Source of the DNA: a virus
DNA length: 29,975 nt
IMG/VR virus record: IMGVR_UViG_3300000405_000026
Coordinates: 1-29,975 of that record
Strand: one strand, 5' to 3'
The position numbers were made by a program, and so were the translations under genes. Of the stretch, positions 21,141-29,115 are shown piece by piece. Position 1 is the stretch's first letter. Every line of letters begins with the position of its first letter. The notes under the pieces are model-generated. The model was given only the letters and a program-made list of their open reading frames with translations. It did not search any database and was not told the DNA's origin.

Positions 21141-22169
21141 ATGAATGAAATCGTAAAAATTGACCACAAAGAATACGGTCTTGAAGAGAAAAAAGCCGCT
21201 CAGATTGCAGCACAGTTTCAACCGATGCTGGACAAAATGCAGGAACTTGAGATAGAATTTAACGCGGTCATTTGCTTGGATTCAGGGCCTGAAAAGGTCG
21301 CTGCTGCTAAAGAATGCCGATTGAAATACGTGAAAGTTCGCACCGGCACCGCTGAAATCCACAAACTGCAAAAAGCCTTTTATCTGGCAGGGGGGCGTTA
21401 TGTTGACGGCTGGAAAAACGCGCAAATCTTCGCATCACAGGGCAATGAGGACAAACTTTCCGAAATTGAACATGAGGCAGCTAGGATTGAAGCCGCCAAA
21501 ATTGAGACGTTACGAGCCGTAAGGTGGGCTGAATTGGCCCCATACATGGAATCGGAACCCGCGATGCTCGGAGTTATGCAGGATGAAGTTTTCGGGCACA
21601 TGCTTTCAGGGGCCAAAGCCGCGCATGAATCAAAACTTGCAGCGGAAAAAAAAGCCGAAGATGAAAGACTTAAAGCGGAACACAAGGAAGCTGAAGCCCG
21701 TGAAGTACAAAAACTGGAAAACATTCGATTGAGAGCAGAAGCCGATGCTTTTCAAAAGGCACGGGTTCAAGAGCGATATATCGCTGACAAAAAAGAAATT
21801 GAATATCAAAAAACCCGTGATTTGGAGCGTAAAAAGCAAGAGGCACTTTTACAAAAAGTGCGCGATGTAGCCAATGCCAAAATTCATGCCGAACGAGAAG
21901 CCCGTGAAAAAGCAGAAGCTGAAATCCAGGCGCAAAAACAAGCCGAAGCAAAGCGAGAAGCTGACCAAATAGCAAAGGAAAAGGCCGAAGCCGCAGCCAT
22001 TGCAAAGGCCGCAAAAGCTCCAGAACAGAAGCGGATTAAGCAATGGATTGAATCGTTTGAACTTCCTGAAATGACAGGCACGGTAAGCGATGAAAACCAG
22101 CCCATAATCAACGTAATTCAAGCAAAGTTTAACAGTTTTAAGGATTGGGCAACGGGGCAAGTTTTGTAA
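21141..22169 (+). CDS. Coiled-coil protein next to recombination genes (DUF1351-like role)
   Basis: The 342-aa protein has an N-terminal domain (1-140) beginning MNEIVKIDHKEYGLEEKKAA with a YVKVRTGTAEIHKLQKAF stretch. Then comes a long Ala/Glu/Lys coiled coil (about 145-295, e.g. KREADQIAKEKAEAAAIAKA), and a C-terminal part (about 298-342, RIKQWIESFELPEMTG). The layout resembles the DUF1351-type proteins that accompany phage annealing proteins and exonucleases; I use that as analogy, not a family assignment. It directly precedes the annealing/exonuclease pair. The coding strand is purine-rich, so the opposite strand has many long open frames that are not genes. Confidence 0.65.
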   Translation: MNEIVKIDHKEYGLEEKKAAQIAAQFQPMLDKMQELEIEFNAVICLDSGPEKVAAAKECRLKYVKVRTGTAEIHKLQKAFYLAGGRYVDGWKNAQIFASQGNEDKLSEIEHEAARIEAAKIETLRAVRWAELAPYMESEPAMLGVMQDEVFGHMLSGAKAAHESKLAAEKKAEDERLKAEHKEAEAREVQKLENIRLRAEADAFQKARVQERYIADKKEIEYQKTRDLERKKQEALLQKVRDVANAKIHAEREAREKAEAEIQAQKQAEAKREADQIAKEKAEAAAIAKAAKAPEQKRIKQWIESFELPEMTGTVSDENQPIINVIQAKFNSFKDWATGQVL

Positions 22170-22183
22170 ATTTATCCAAGGGG

Positions 22184-22202
22184 GCGCGCATCTTTAACGC
22201 GC
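22184..22202 (+). other. Short GC hairpin between genes
   Basis: GCGCG (22184-22188) pairs with CGCGC (22198-22202) around a 9-base loop, followed by ATTTATTTAAA. It lies between the stop at 22169 and the ATG at 22218. It could be a weak terminator or a processing site; the tract after it is not a clean T-run. Confidence 0.3.
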
Positions 22203-22217
22203 ATTTATTTAAACCAA

Positions 22218-22535
22218 ATGAGCACAGAAAACACCATTGACGAGCAATTGAAGGCCATACAAAAAAAGGCTTGCTTAATATCAAACATAGCGATCAGGTT
22301 GAATCCAAAAACAATCGCATGTATTTTTTGCAACTATGCCGGGCATGTAGACCAATTAACTTTACAGGTATCGGAATCAAAAACAATATACGACCGACTG
22401 ATTTACAATGAATCACTGTATTTATTTTCAGACAAATCCTATATAATGGATGATCAACTAATCCAATCAGAAAAAAAACTCGATGAAATGATTAAGTTTC
22501 TCAAATCACTACCATTAAAACAAAAAACCAAATGA
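22218..22535 (+). CDS. Hypothetical small protein coupled to the annealing-protein candidate
   Basis: The 105-aa protein (MSTENTIDEQLKAIQKKACLISNIAIRLNPKTIACIF...) has two short helices at the ends and a strand-rich middle (HVDQLTLQVSESKTIYDRLIYNESLYLF). Leader and first codons (AAACCAAATGAGCACAGAA) are identical to those of the next gene, so one leader may be a copy of the other. It ends in an ATGA overlap with the next gene. Function unknown. Confidence 0.6.
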   Translation: MSTENTIDEQLKAIQKKACLISNIAIRLNPKTIACIFCNYAGHVDQLTLQVSESKTIYDRLIYNESLYLFSDKSYIMDDQLIQSEKKLDEMIKFLKSLPLKQKTK

Positions 22536-23431
22536 GCACAGAATTAACGATTGAAACAATCACAGAAGTAAGCCAGTACGACGGCGACAGAGCAGCAGTA
22601 GACGTTCAAGTAAGCACAGCGAAGCAATACCCGCGAAACGTCCGAAAGTGCATAGAAAACGCTTTAACCATCGTCACAATGGACAAAGAAACAGCCGCCA
22701 CTTGTACCTATGCCGTACCAAGAGCAGGTAAAGCCATCACGGGGCCATCGATTCACCTTGCTAAAATACTTGCCCAAACATGGGGGAACATTCGCGCCGA
22801 AGCAAGGGTTGTTGAAGTAGATGGCAAGCGCGTTACATCGGAGGGAATCTGCTGGGATTTGGAAAACAACGTGGCAATAAAAGCCACCGTCAAAAAATCA
22901 ATTCTGACCAGATCAGGACGGATGAATGAAGATATGATAACCGTTACTGGCAACGCGTCAAATTCAATTGCCTTGCGAAATGCAATATTTTCGGTAATTC
23001 CAAAATCAGTCGTGACGAATGCTTATAACGCGGCACTGCAAACGATCACAGGAGACTTGAGCGATGAAACAAAGTTAATCGCAAAAAGGACAAAAGTGGT
23101 CAACGGGATGGTTGAAGCTTATGGAATAACTGAGGCCCAAGTTTTATCGGTAATCGGAAAAGCAACCGTTTCACACATAACAGCCGCCGACATCGCAGTG
23201 CTTATTGGAATTGGTCAGGCAATTAAAGATGGAGATACCACGGTTGATGAGTCGTTTAAGGGCAAAACCGCGAAAGTTGACCGAACCGAAGAACTCACAG
23301 AACTGTTTTTGAAATTTGGAGACAAGTTACCAGAAGAGGATCGCGAGGGTATTTCGCGCGTTATATCGAACAAAGAGTTGAATCTTTACTCCAAAGCAAT
23401 TACCCAGCTAAAATCCTTAAGCGATGTTTGA
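22532..23431 (+). CDS. Putative phage recombination protein (ssDNA-annealing candidate)
   Basis: The 299-aa protein has AVPRAGKAITGPSIHLAKILA, in part, around 60-85. It then reads VTSEGICWDLENNVAIKATVKK (part), ITVTGNASNSIALRNAIFSVIP (part) and a C-terminal helical stretch with IGIGQAIKDGDTTVDESF. The core is a repeated type in Bacteroidota phages next to YqaJ-type exonucleases. The next gene is such an exonuclease, with an 8-base overlap (23424-23431), matching the exonuclease-plus-annealing-protein layout of RecE/RecT and Exo/Bet. I therefore propose strand annealing during recombination-dependent replication, but see no motif that proves it. Confidence 0.55.
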   Translation: MSTELTIETITEVSQYDGDRAAVDVQVSTAKQYPRNVRKCIENALTIVTMDKETAATCTYAVPRAGKAITGPSIHLAKILAQTWGNIRAEARVVEVDGKRVTSEGICWDLENNVAIKATVKKSILTRSGRMNEDMITVTGNASNSIALRNAIFSVIPKSVVTNAYNAALQTITGDLSDETKLIAKRTKVVNGMVEAYGITEAQVLSVIGKATVSHITAADIAVLIGIGQAIKDGDTTVDESFKGKTAKVDRTEELTELFLKFGDKLPEEDREGISRVISNKELNLYSKAITQLKSLSDV

Positions 23432-24176
23432 AAACAATAATAGAGTAGGCCGATTCACCTCAAGCCAAATGAGCAAGTTAATGTCAAATGGTAAAAAAGC
23501 AGGTGAGCCGGGCGTGCTATTTGAAACCTACGTTGACCAAAAACGAAGGGAGCGAAAATTGGGCCGATCAATGGATTTAGGCAAAGGCAACCGATCAACC
23601 GCATGGGGTCAATTAATGGAAGCATGGGTTTTGTTTGATATGTTGGGATATAACTACGAGCACCACGGTAAAAACACCAGCGTCCACCCGGTTCATTCTT
23701 ATTGGGCCGGAACAACGGATTTACTTCAGGTCGCTGTAAAAGTAGGCGATGTTAAATCTTATGAACCTGACAACTTTACGAAATTGGCCGATGTGCTTCA
23801 TGAGCAAAGCGTTTCGCTATTCAAAAGTGAATACCCCGTTGAATACTGGCAATTGGTTTCAAACGCTTGCATTCACGGCGTAACGAGGGCCGAAAGCATT
23901 TTATTTATGCCCCATAAAAAGGATCTGGAAAAAATAAGGGATTGGATGAACGGGCCAAATGCACCAGAAGGGCCGGAACTACACCGATGCCGTTTTATCT
24001 TGGATTCTGACGACGAAGAATTGCCATACATTCCCGATAACTGCGAAGCTTACAAATCACTTGAAACCTTTGAATTTGAGGTGCCGCAAGAGGACATTGA
24101 AGCGCTTACCGCAAGGGTAATACTGGCAGAATATAGGCTTTTGAATCCTAAAACCCAAATAATGTTAAAAGGGTAA
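23424..24176 (+). CDS. YqaJ/lambda-type exonuclease (PD-(D/E)xK)
   Basis: The 250-aa protein begins with the substrate-binding stretch RFTSSQMSKLMSNG. It carries the PD-(D/E)xK active site of the lambda exonuclease/YqaJ family: E66 in WGQLMEAWV, D99 in AGTTDLLQVAV, and GDVKS with D109 and K111. A Gln-bearing helix (EYWQLVSNACIHG, Q143) follows, as in these enzymes. It would degrade one strand of double-stranded ends to load the annealing protein. It overlaps the upstream annealing-protein candidate by 8 bases. The missing PD of the family name is replaced by TTD, which is common. Confidence 0.8.
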   Translation: MFENNNRVGRFTSSQMSKLMSNGKKAGEPGVLFETYVDQKRRERKLGRSMDLGKGNRSTAWGQLMEAWVLFDMLGYNYEHHGKNTSVHPVHSYWAGTTDLLQVAVKVGDVKSYEPDNFTKLADVLHEQSVSLFKSEYPVEYWQLVSNACIHGVTRAESILFMPHKKDLEKIRDWMNGPNAPEGPELHRCRFILDSDDEELPYIPDNCEAYKSLETFEFEVPQEDIEALTARVILAEYRLLNPKTQIMLKG

Positions 24177-24216
24177 TTCGATCAATTCCATAACCGATAT
24201 TTGTAAAAAAGAAGAA

Positions 24217-25584
24217 ATGACAGAGTATGAAAAGTTTCTGGAAGCAAAGAAACACAGTATAGGCAACTTCGGTTTTGAGGCAAGTTTTATACCTGAAATC
24301 GCATTTGACTTTCAAAGAAAAATAATTGAGACAGCAGTACTTAAGGGCAGAATGGGTATATTTTGCGACACTGGATTAGGTAAAACACTCATTCAACTTT
24401 CGATAGCTGAAAACATCGTAAGGAAAACCAATAAAAAGGTACTCATATTGACCCCCCTGGCAGTTGCGTTTCAATTCATTTTAGAAGCTGAAAAAATTGG
24501 CGTCGGAGATGTTGAGTATTCAAAAGACGGAATCCACACAAAGAAAATAGTGATATGCAATTACGAGCGACTTCATTATTTTAAGCCTAAAGACTTCATT
24601 GGGGTAATATGTGATGAATCATCAATACTGAAAAATTTCGACGGTAAAATAAAGGGCCAAATAACGGCTTTTGTTAAAAAGCTGCCATATAGATTTTTAA
24701 GTACCGCGACCCCATCGCCAAACGATTTTATAGAGTTGGGCACAAGCTCTGAAGCTCTTGGATATATGGGGTACATGGATATGCTGGGCAAGTTCTTCAA
24801 GAACAATCAAAACAGCGTTGATAGCACCAATAGAAACATCGGTGAAAAGTTTTACCTAAAACCACATGCTGAAAAAGACTTTTTCGCATGGGTAAATCAG
24901 TGGTCAATAATGGTAAAAATGCCATCTGATATTGGGTTTTCTAATGACGGGTATAATCTTCCGGAATTGCTCATAAACAAACACACGGTAAGAAACACAT
25001 CTACTATTGCCGTGGACGGACAAATACAAATGTTTAATATAATTGCAAAAAACTTCCACGAAATCAGACACGAGCAAAAGCAAACCGTTACTGAACGAGC
25101 CGAAAAGGCGGTGCTTCTTGCAAAGGATAAGGTTTCTGTTTATTGGGTAAACCGAAATGATGAAAGCGATTTATTGGCAAAACTGGACAATGAAGCAGTA
25201 GAAATACGAGGGTCTATGTCCATTGACAAAAAAGAAGAGATCCTTATGAATTTCGCAAACGGAAACATTGAAAGGATAATCACTAAGGCTAAAATGACCG
25301 GGATGGGGCTAAACTGGCAGCACTGCAATCATTCTGTGTTTTTCCCAACATGGAGTTACGAACAATACTACCAGGCAATAAGAAGGTTTTGGAGATTTGG
25401 GCAAAAAAGAAGTGTGACTGTTGACCTTGTTGTTTCTGATGGCCAACAAAGGGTATTGGACACTATTCAGCAAAAAACCGAAAAAGCTAAAGAGCTTCAC
25501 GTTCAACTTACAAAAAATGTTAATTCCTCCTTTGAGCACAAACAAAAACAATTCTCACAAGCTATCTTAGCACCAAATTTTTAA
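24217..25584 (+). CDS. SNF2-type DNA-dependent ATPase/helicase
   Basis: The 455-aa protein is an SF2 helicase of the SNF2 type. Motif I is DTGLGKT (51-57), motif II is DESS (133-136) in place of DEAH, and motif III is STATPSPND (162-170). In the C-terminal lobe are GMGLNW and the SNF2-type motif VI QAIRRFWRFGQ (386-396). It starts 40 bases after the exonuclease stop, with GATATTTG (24196-24203, one mismatch to the -7 consensus) just before it. It stands 2 bases ahead of a methyltransferase gene with the same orientation. It may remodel DNA during replication or act with the methyltransferase; phage P1 DarB joins a helicase-like and a methyltransferase part in one protein. Confidence 0.85.
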   Translation: MTEYEKFLEAKKHSIGNFGFEASFIPEIAFDFQRKIIETAVLKGRMGIFCDTGLGKTLIQLSIAENIVRKTNKKVLILTPLAVAFQFILEAEKIGVGDVEYSKDGIHTKKIVICNYERLHYFKPKDFIGVICDESSILKNFDGKIKGQITAFVKKLPYRFLSTATPSPNDFIELGTSSEALGYMGYMDMLGKFFKNNQNSVDSTNRNIGEKFYLKPHAEKDFFAWVNQWSIMVKMPSDIGFSNDGYNLPELLINKHTVRNTSTIAVDGQIQMFNIIAKNFHEIRHEQKQTVTERAEKAVLLAKDKVSVYWVNRNDESDLLAKLDNEAVEIRGSMSIDKKEEILMNFANGNIERIITKAKMTGMGLNWQHCNHSVFFPTWSYEQYYQAIRRFWRFGQKRSVTVDLVVSDGQQRVLDTIQQKTEKAKELHVQLTKNVNSSFEHKQKQFSQAILAPNF

Positions 25585-25586
25585 CC

Positions 25587-26603
25587 ATGAATGTAAAAGA
25601 TCAAATACACGAAGAAAACTATTCAATTTATTGCGGTGACTCAGTAGAGGTTTTACCAGCGATTAAAGACGAAAGCATAGACCTCAGTGTATATTCACCA
25701 CCATTTTGCGGGTTGTATCAATATAGCTCCGACCACCGGGACATGAGTAACTGCGAAACGCGAGACCAGTTTTTGCAGCAGTACAATTTTTTAATCAAAG
25801 AAATATCAAGGGTCACAAAAAAAGGCCGCATTACGGCTGTACATTGCACCGACGTTTTTGACAACACATGCCGTTTATGGGATTTCCCGCACGAAATAAT
25901 CCGACTTCATGTTCAAAACGGGTTTGAGTACAGGAATCGAATAACCATATGGAAAGAGCCGCTTAAAGTACGAATGAGAACAATGGTTCAATCACTCATG
26001 CACAAATTCATCGTAGAAGATTCTACCAAATGTTTTACCGCGATGCCGGATTACATTTTGATTTTCACAAAAAAAGGAGAAAACGAAGTACCAGTAATCC
26101 ATTCAAGCGGATTAAATCGGTATTTCGGGGATATTCCGATTCTACCAAATATCCTAAAAGCGTGGAATAATGCAAATGGTTCGGCGCTAAATGAATCTCA
26201 GCTGTGGGAATATTTGAAAACCAAGTTTACCGACCACAAGGATCCAAAATCCAACAAACTGAGCCACTACATTTGGCAGCGATACGCGTCCTCTGTATGG
26301 GACGACATACGAATAGACAATGTCCTACCGTTTAGGGACGCGAAAGAAGAGGACGATGAGAAGCATGTGCACCCTTTGCAACTGGACGTAATTGATCGAA
26401 TTACTGAGCTTTACTCGAATCCCGGCGAAGTTGTCCTTACTCCATTTATGGGAGTTGGAAGCGAGGTTTACAGCCCTGTATCCCTAGGGCGAAAAGGAAT
26501 CGGAATTGAGCTAAAAGATAGCTATTTCAAACAGGCAAAAAAGAACCTGGAATTAGCCGAAAAACGATTTGAAAATCAAGTAACACAAAAAGAACTTTTT
26601 TAA
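25587..26603 (+). CDS. DNA amino-methyltransferase (N4-cytosine/N6-adenine, beta-class order)
   Basis: The 338-aa protein carries motif IV SPPF (37-40), the N4-cytosine variant of the DPPY/SPPF motif, near the N-terminus. The SAM-binding motif I is TPFMGVG (285-291), followed by GRKGIGIELKDSYFKQAKKNL near the C-terminus. This IV-before-I order is the beta class. The central region (about 120-260) is the target-recognition part. No restriction endonuclease is adjacent, so it is an orphan methyltransferase, most likely protecting phage DNA from host restriction. Recognition site cannot be inferred. It follows the helicase by 2 bases. Confidence 0.85.
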   Translation: MNVKDQIHEENYSIYCGDSVEVLPAIKDESIDLSVYSPPFCGLYQYSSDHRDMSNCETRDQFLQQYNFLIKEISRVTKKGRITAVHCTDVFDNTCRLWDFPHEIIRLHVQNGFEYRNRITIWKEPLKVRMRTMVQSLMHKFIVEDSTKCFTAMPDYILIFTKKGENEVPVIHSSGLNRYFGDIPILPNILKAWNNANGSALNESQLWEYLKTKFTDHKDPKSNKLSHYIWQRYASSVWDDIRIDNVLPFRDAKEEDDEKHVHPLQLDVIDRITELYSNPGEVVLTPFMGVGSEVYSPVSLGRKGIGIELKDSYFKQAKKNLELAEKRFENQVTQKELF

Positions 26604-26604
26604 T

Positions 26605-26835
26605 ATGAAACTCATCCTAAATCCCGAACTCATCGAAATGGCTAAATCTTACCTTCAGAATGAGGACATAATAAGCCTTGCCGAACGATGCGAAATAGCC
26701 GTTGCAGCGATGAACAGCATCGTAAAAGGCAAGAAAAAAACAACCCCTGAAATAGTTGATGCCATACAGAAAACGATCTGCGTTAAGCACAAGCAAGCGG
26801 GTAAAGTTCTGAAACCTTACTGTGAGAAAGCATGA
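26605..26835 (+). CDS. Small helix-turn-helix-like protein
   Basis: The 76-aa protein reads AERCEIAVAAMNSIVKGKKK followed by TTPEIVDAIQKTI. This is a helix-turn-helix pattern as in short XRE-like proteins, where the second helix VAAMNSIVKG would touch DNA. The N-terminus (MKLILNPELIEMAKSYLQNE) is helical and the tail basic. It starts one base after the methyltransferase stop and overlaps the next gene by ATGA. A regulatory role is inferred, not demonstrated. Confidence 0.6.
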   Translation: MKLILNPELIEMAKSYLQNEDIISLAERCEIAVAAMNSIVKGKKKTTPEIVDAIQKTICVKHKQAGKVLKPYCEKA

Positions 26836-27227
26836 GCGATAACACAACCACCGACCGCCACAAGAGCACGGACGCGCAAAAGCTATTCTGGAAGTGCAGC
26901 CGCATAGAAGGTGTAAACCTGAACACAAAGGCAAGAGATACGGAGCATTGCGCCCAAAGAGCCGCTTTTGCGATGGTTTGCCTTCATAATAAGGCCGTGA
27001 CCTTCAACACAGACATTGGCCTTGTTATCGGCATAAACCCAACGTGCCTGTACCACTACAAGAAGAATCACGAGCACAACATGAAACAAAAAAGCGAGTT
27101 TTCTGAGAAATACATTCGGTTTTATGGGCTGTTCACATCGGTTTGGGAAGCGGGTAATCTGAAGAGAATTTACCGAAAAAACAGGGTCGAAAGGATTTAC
27201 GCACGGGCGGTATTGGGGTATATTTGA
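26832..27227 (+). CDS. Putative DNA-binding protein with HTH
   Basis: The 131-aa protein has a segment AVTFNTDIGLVIGINPTCLYHYKKNHEHN (about 57-85, in part). It matches the pattern of a helix-turn-helix of the DnaA-C/phage type (D-I-G-x-x-I-G-x-N-x-T-x-L-Y-H-Y-x-K-x-H). Cysteines at CSRIEG, EHCAQ and VCLH are scattered and not clearly a metal site. The C-terminus is basic (LKRIYRKNRVERIYARAVLG). It follows the small HTH-like protein through an ATGA overlap. The target is unknown. Confidence 0.55.
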   Translation: MSDNTTTDRHKSTDAQKLFWKCSRIEGVNLNTKARDTEHCAQRAAFAMVCLHNKAVTFNTDIGLVIGINPTCLYHYKKNHEHNMKQKSEFSEKYIRFYGLFTSVWEAGNLKRIYRKNRVERIYARAVLGYI

Positions 27228-27244
27228 GGGCAAACGAACCTACC

Positions 27245-27577
27245 ATGAAAGAAAAAAATCCATTGATTGAGCAGTGTAATATCTTCGGAGGGGTTGATCT
27301 GGTAGACCCGGAACAGGATAAAATCAATAGCAAAAGGAATGTAGAGCTAAACAAATCAGGTGGGCACAAAACGAATCCGCTGCTCAAATTGTACGGAACC
27401 AAAGAAGGTGAGAAGTGCAAGGGATGCAAGTTCTTGTATAAGCGCCAATTTTCAAATACATACTACAAATGCGAGAAGCGGGGAGAGGCCAAGGCTTCGG
27501 TTAAAAACGATCACCGGGTTAATTGGCCCGCGTGTGGATTGTTTCAAAAATCACTAATTAAAAACAAAGAATTATGA
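27245..27577 (+). CDS. Zinc-binding small phage protein
   Basis: I use the ATG at 27245; a TTG at 27224 would add seven residues and overlap the previous stop. The 110-aa protein has GEKCKGCKFLYKRQFSNTYY (in part), then KCEKRG, then DHRVNWPACGLFQ. Its C-x-x-C, C and C residues are spaced as in a small zinc ribbon found in many Bacteroidota phages. No catalytic residues are seen. It couples to the next gene by ATGA (27574-27577). Likely nucleic-acid or protein binding. Confidence 0.6.
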   Translation: MKEKNPLIEQCNIFGGVDLVDPEQDKINSKRNVELNKSGGHKTNPLLKLYGTKEGEKCKGCKFLYKRQFSNTYYKCEKRGEAKASVKNDHRVNWPACGLFQKSLIKNKEL

Positions 27578-27786
27578 GTGTATCAATTATGGAGTGCCTG
27601 CAAAATGCTAAATACAATTTAGACAATGCAATCAAAATACCAGCACTTATGCCAATGGTGAAGGAGCAACTAAACAATGCCGTTGAGCTTTTAGATAAGG
27701 GCTACGATATTTGGGACGAGGTAGAACCGCTTTTGGAAAAGTATGGCAGTGTTGAAAATGTTCCTGAAAAGGAAAAAAATGACTAG
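27574..27786 (+). CDS. Small acidic helical protein
   Basis: The 70-aa protein (MSVSIMECLQNAKYNLDNAIKIPALMPMVKEQ...) is helical and acidic and ends KEKND. Its start overlaps the preceding gene (ATGA) and its end overlaps the nuclease start by 8 bases. The chain NAKYNLDNA ... MVKEQLNNAVELLDKGYD suggests a two- or three-helix bundle. No function is recognised. Confidence 0.55.
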   Translation: MSVSIMECLQNAKYNLDNAIKIPALMPMVKEQLNNAVELLDKGYDIWDEVEPLLEKYGSVENVPEKEKND

Positions 27787-28132
27787 AGAACACGCTCTAC
27801 AATCCGCCTGCGTCAATTGGTTCAGGCTTCAATATCCCAAGTACAGGTACTTGCTTTTCGCTATCCCAAACGGTGGCCTAAGAAACAATATAGTGGCAAA
27901 GCAAATAAAAAGAGAGGGCGGAATGAAAGGAGTGCATGATTTATTTTTCATGTACAATAACGGGGACTTTTCGGGCATGTGGCTTGAAATAAAAACACCT
28001 GAGGGCCGAATGAGCAAAGAGCAAATCAGGTTTAAAGAAAATGCGACTAGTCAGGGGTATCACACGGCCCAGCCAAAAAGCGTCGAGCAGTTTATGAAAG
28101 AGATTAACAACTACCTAAAAGTGAAATTTTAA
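27779..28132 (+). CDS. VRR-NUC domain nuclease
   Basis: The start at 27779 (ATG overlapping the upstream gene by 8 bases) fits the domain; a start at 27743 would only add 12 residues inside the neighbour. The 117-aa protein opens TREHALQSACVNWFRLQYP and contains LLFAIPNGGLRN, KREGGMKGVHDLFFM and MWLEIKTPEGRMSKEQ. These are the PD-(D/E)xK-type VRR-NUC motifs with the acidic D of VHD and the E-I-K pair. The length suits a stand-alone VRR-NUC, a Holliday-junction or flap nuclease in phages. It fits the recombination role of the unit and may resolve concatemers before packaging. Confidence 0.85.
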   Translation: MTREHALQSACVNWFRLQYPKYRYLLFAIPNGGLRNNIVAKQIKREGGMKGVHDLFFMYNNGDFSGMWLEIKTPEGRMSKEQIRFKENATSQGYHTAQPKSVEQFMKEINNYLKVKF

Positions 28133-28151
28133 CCCAAAAAACAACAGTAAA

Positions 28152-28382
28152 ATGGAAAATGTAAAAATGAAATTTAAAGACGCTCCAACAGGCGCAAGGT
28201 TTAAGTATTCACCAACTGGTAAAATATGGGTTAAGTTAAATTCTTACCCAAAAGGTCAGTTTGATGATGGGAATGGTTTAATATGTTCTTGGAATGGAAA
28301 CGTAGAAGGTGATCAGTCACATTGCTCTTTTGTAGATGAAGAAAATGGAATTGATTTTAATACGGAGGTTGAGCTTCTTTAG
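28152..28382 (+). CDS. Small beta-rich phage protein
   Basis: The 76-aa protein (MENVKMKFKDAPTGARFKYSPTGKIWVKLNSYPKG...) is beta-rich, with FKYSPTGKIWVKL and GLICSWNGNVEGDQSHCSF. This type of short phage protein, with the pattern I-W-V-K-L then G-L-I-x-x-W-N-G-N, recurs in Bacteroidota phages as I remember them, with no known function. The A-rich leader (AAACAACAGTAAAATGG) stands before it, and a terminator follows at 28409, so it is the last gene of the recombination unit. Confidence 0.65.
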   Translation: MENVKMKFKDAPTGARFKYSPTGKIWVKLNSYPKGQFDDGNGLICSWNGNVEGDQSHCSFVDEENGIDFNTEVELL

Positions 28383-28408
28383 CCCGATAAAAATAACTAG
28401 AGAGCACT

Positions 28409-28437
28409 AATGTGCAAAATTTGCACATTGCTTTTTT
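28409..28437 (+). terminator. Terminator after the recombination unit
   Basis: A near-perfect palindrome (28409-28429: AATGTGCAA and TTGCACATT around AAT) forms a 9-bp stem with a 3-base loop and is followed after GC by T6 (28432-28437). It lies 27 bases after the stop at 28382. A frame starting with the ATG at 28410 lies within this palindrome and is not a real start. The symmetry could also serve as an operator. Confidence 0.7.
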
Positions 28438-28505
28438 CTTCGTTCGACGGTCAGAAATGGACAGTAGTTCCTAATCCTTTAAAACGCAGACAAAGAAAAC
28501 TTCTG

Positions 28506-28513
28506 TATATTTG
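28506..28513 (+). promoter_or_regulatory. Promoter box for the terminase unit
   Basis: TATATTTG is an exact TAnnTTTG match, the ATG at 28539 follows 26 bases later, and a terminator stands 70 bases upstream. No clear -33 TTTG is present, so a phage-encoded factor may be needed. The packaging genes therefore probably form a unit separate from recombination. Confidence 0.5.
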
Positions 28514-28538
28514 TTTCTGGATTTTTAAAAGCCGCGAA

Positions 28539-28700
28539 ATGCCAGAAATACCCGAAGGAAAGGAACAGCCCCATCAGTGTGATTTGGCGGCTAATGAATA
28601 CTTTGTCGATCAAAATGGTAAATTGTTCCAAAACGAAACAGCCACTTTGGACGTATATGGTAGTGAAATTAAAATATCGTTTAAGGTAAAAAAGACCTAG
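28539..28700 (+). CDS. Small hypothetical protein leading the terminase unit
   Basis: The start at the ATG 28539 is chosen because the promoter box is at 28506-28513; a longer frame from 28410 would run through the promoter and terminator. The 53-aa protein (MPEIPEGKEQPHQCDLAANE...) ends in two short strands (TATLDVYGSEIKISFKVKKT) and carries one cysteine. No family is recognised. It ends one base before the terminase small subunit start and is probably co-translated. Confidence 0.5.
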   Translation: MPEIPEGKEQPHQCDLAANEYFVDQNGKLFQNETATLDVYGSEIKISFKVKKT

Positions 28701-28701
28701 T

Positions 28702-29115
28702 ATGCCGAAAACTTACCCCAAAGAAGACTTTGAAAAAGTGATTGAGAACGTGTCTAACGGCATGGCTCTTAGGCTTGCGTGTGAAGGGATTATAACAAGA
28801 CAAGGGTTCTTGCAAGGGATTGAAAAACACGCCTTGGTTGACCGATACGCGCGAGCAATGACCAATAGGGCCGATGTAATTTTCGAAGAAATACTTTCTA
28901 TTTCAGACGACGGATCAAACGACACCTACGAAGATGCAGACGGAAATGTAACCCTGAATTACGACCACATTCAAAGGTCAAGGCTTCGTGTTGATAGTCG
29001 AAAGTGGATGCTTTCCAAGATGTTGCCTAAAAAATACGGTGACAAATTAGACTTAACATCTGACGACAAACAGATTTTTGCCCCGGTTCTGGTAATAAAA
29101 CCCCCACAGGATTAG
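28702..29115 (+). CDS. terS: Terminase small subunit
   Basis: The 137-aa protein has an N-terminal helical DNA-binding part (PKEDFEKVIENVSNGMALRLACE ... GIITRQGFLQGIEKH, in parts), resembling the winged-helix or HTH domain of small terminases. It then has an acidic stretch (ISDDGSNDTYEDADG) and the motif RLRVDSRKWMLSKMLPKKYG (about 97-116, in part), typical of TerS C-terminal oligomerisation regions. It recognises the packaging site. It is followed at once by the large subunit, whose GTG overlaps this stop (TAGTG at 29113-29117). Length matches small terminases. Confidence 0.85.
   Translation: MPKTYPKEDFEKVIENVSNGMALRLACEGIITRQGFLQGIEKHALVDRYARAMTNRADVIFEEILSISDDGSNDTYEDADGNVTLNYDHIQRSRLRVDSRKWMLSKMLPKKYGDKLDLTSDDKQIFAPVLVIKPPQD

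Noticed and set aside
21398-22160. Several long minus-strand frames over the coiled-coil gene
   Set aside because: They are shadows of the purine-rich Ala/Glu/Lys coding strand; products are Ser/Phe/Leu-rich and unconvincing.
28410-28700. Longer form of the small gene before TerS
   Set aside because: Its ATG lies inside the terminator palindrome and the frame runs over the TATATTTG promoter; the ATG at 28539 is the better start.
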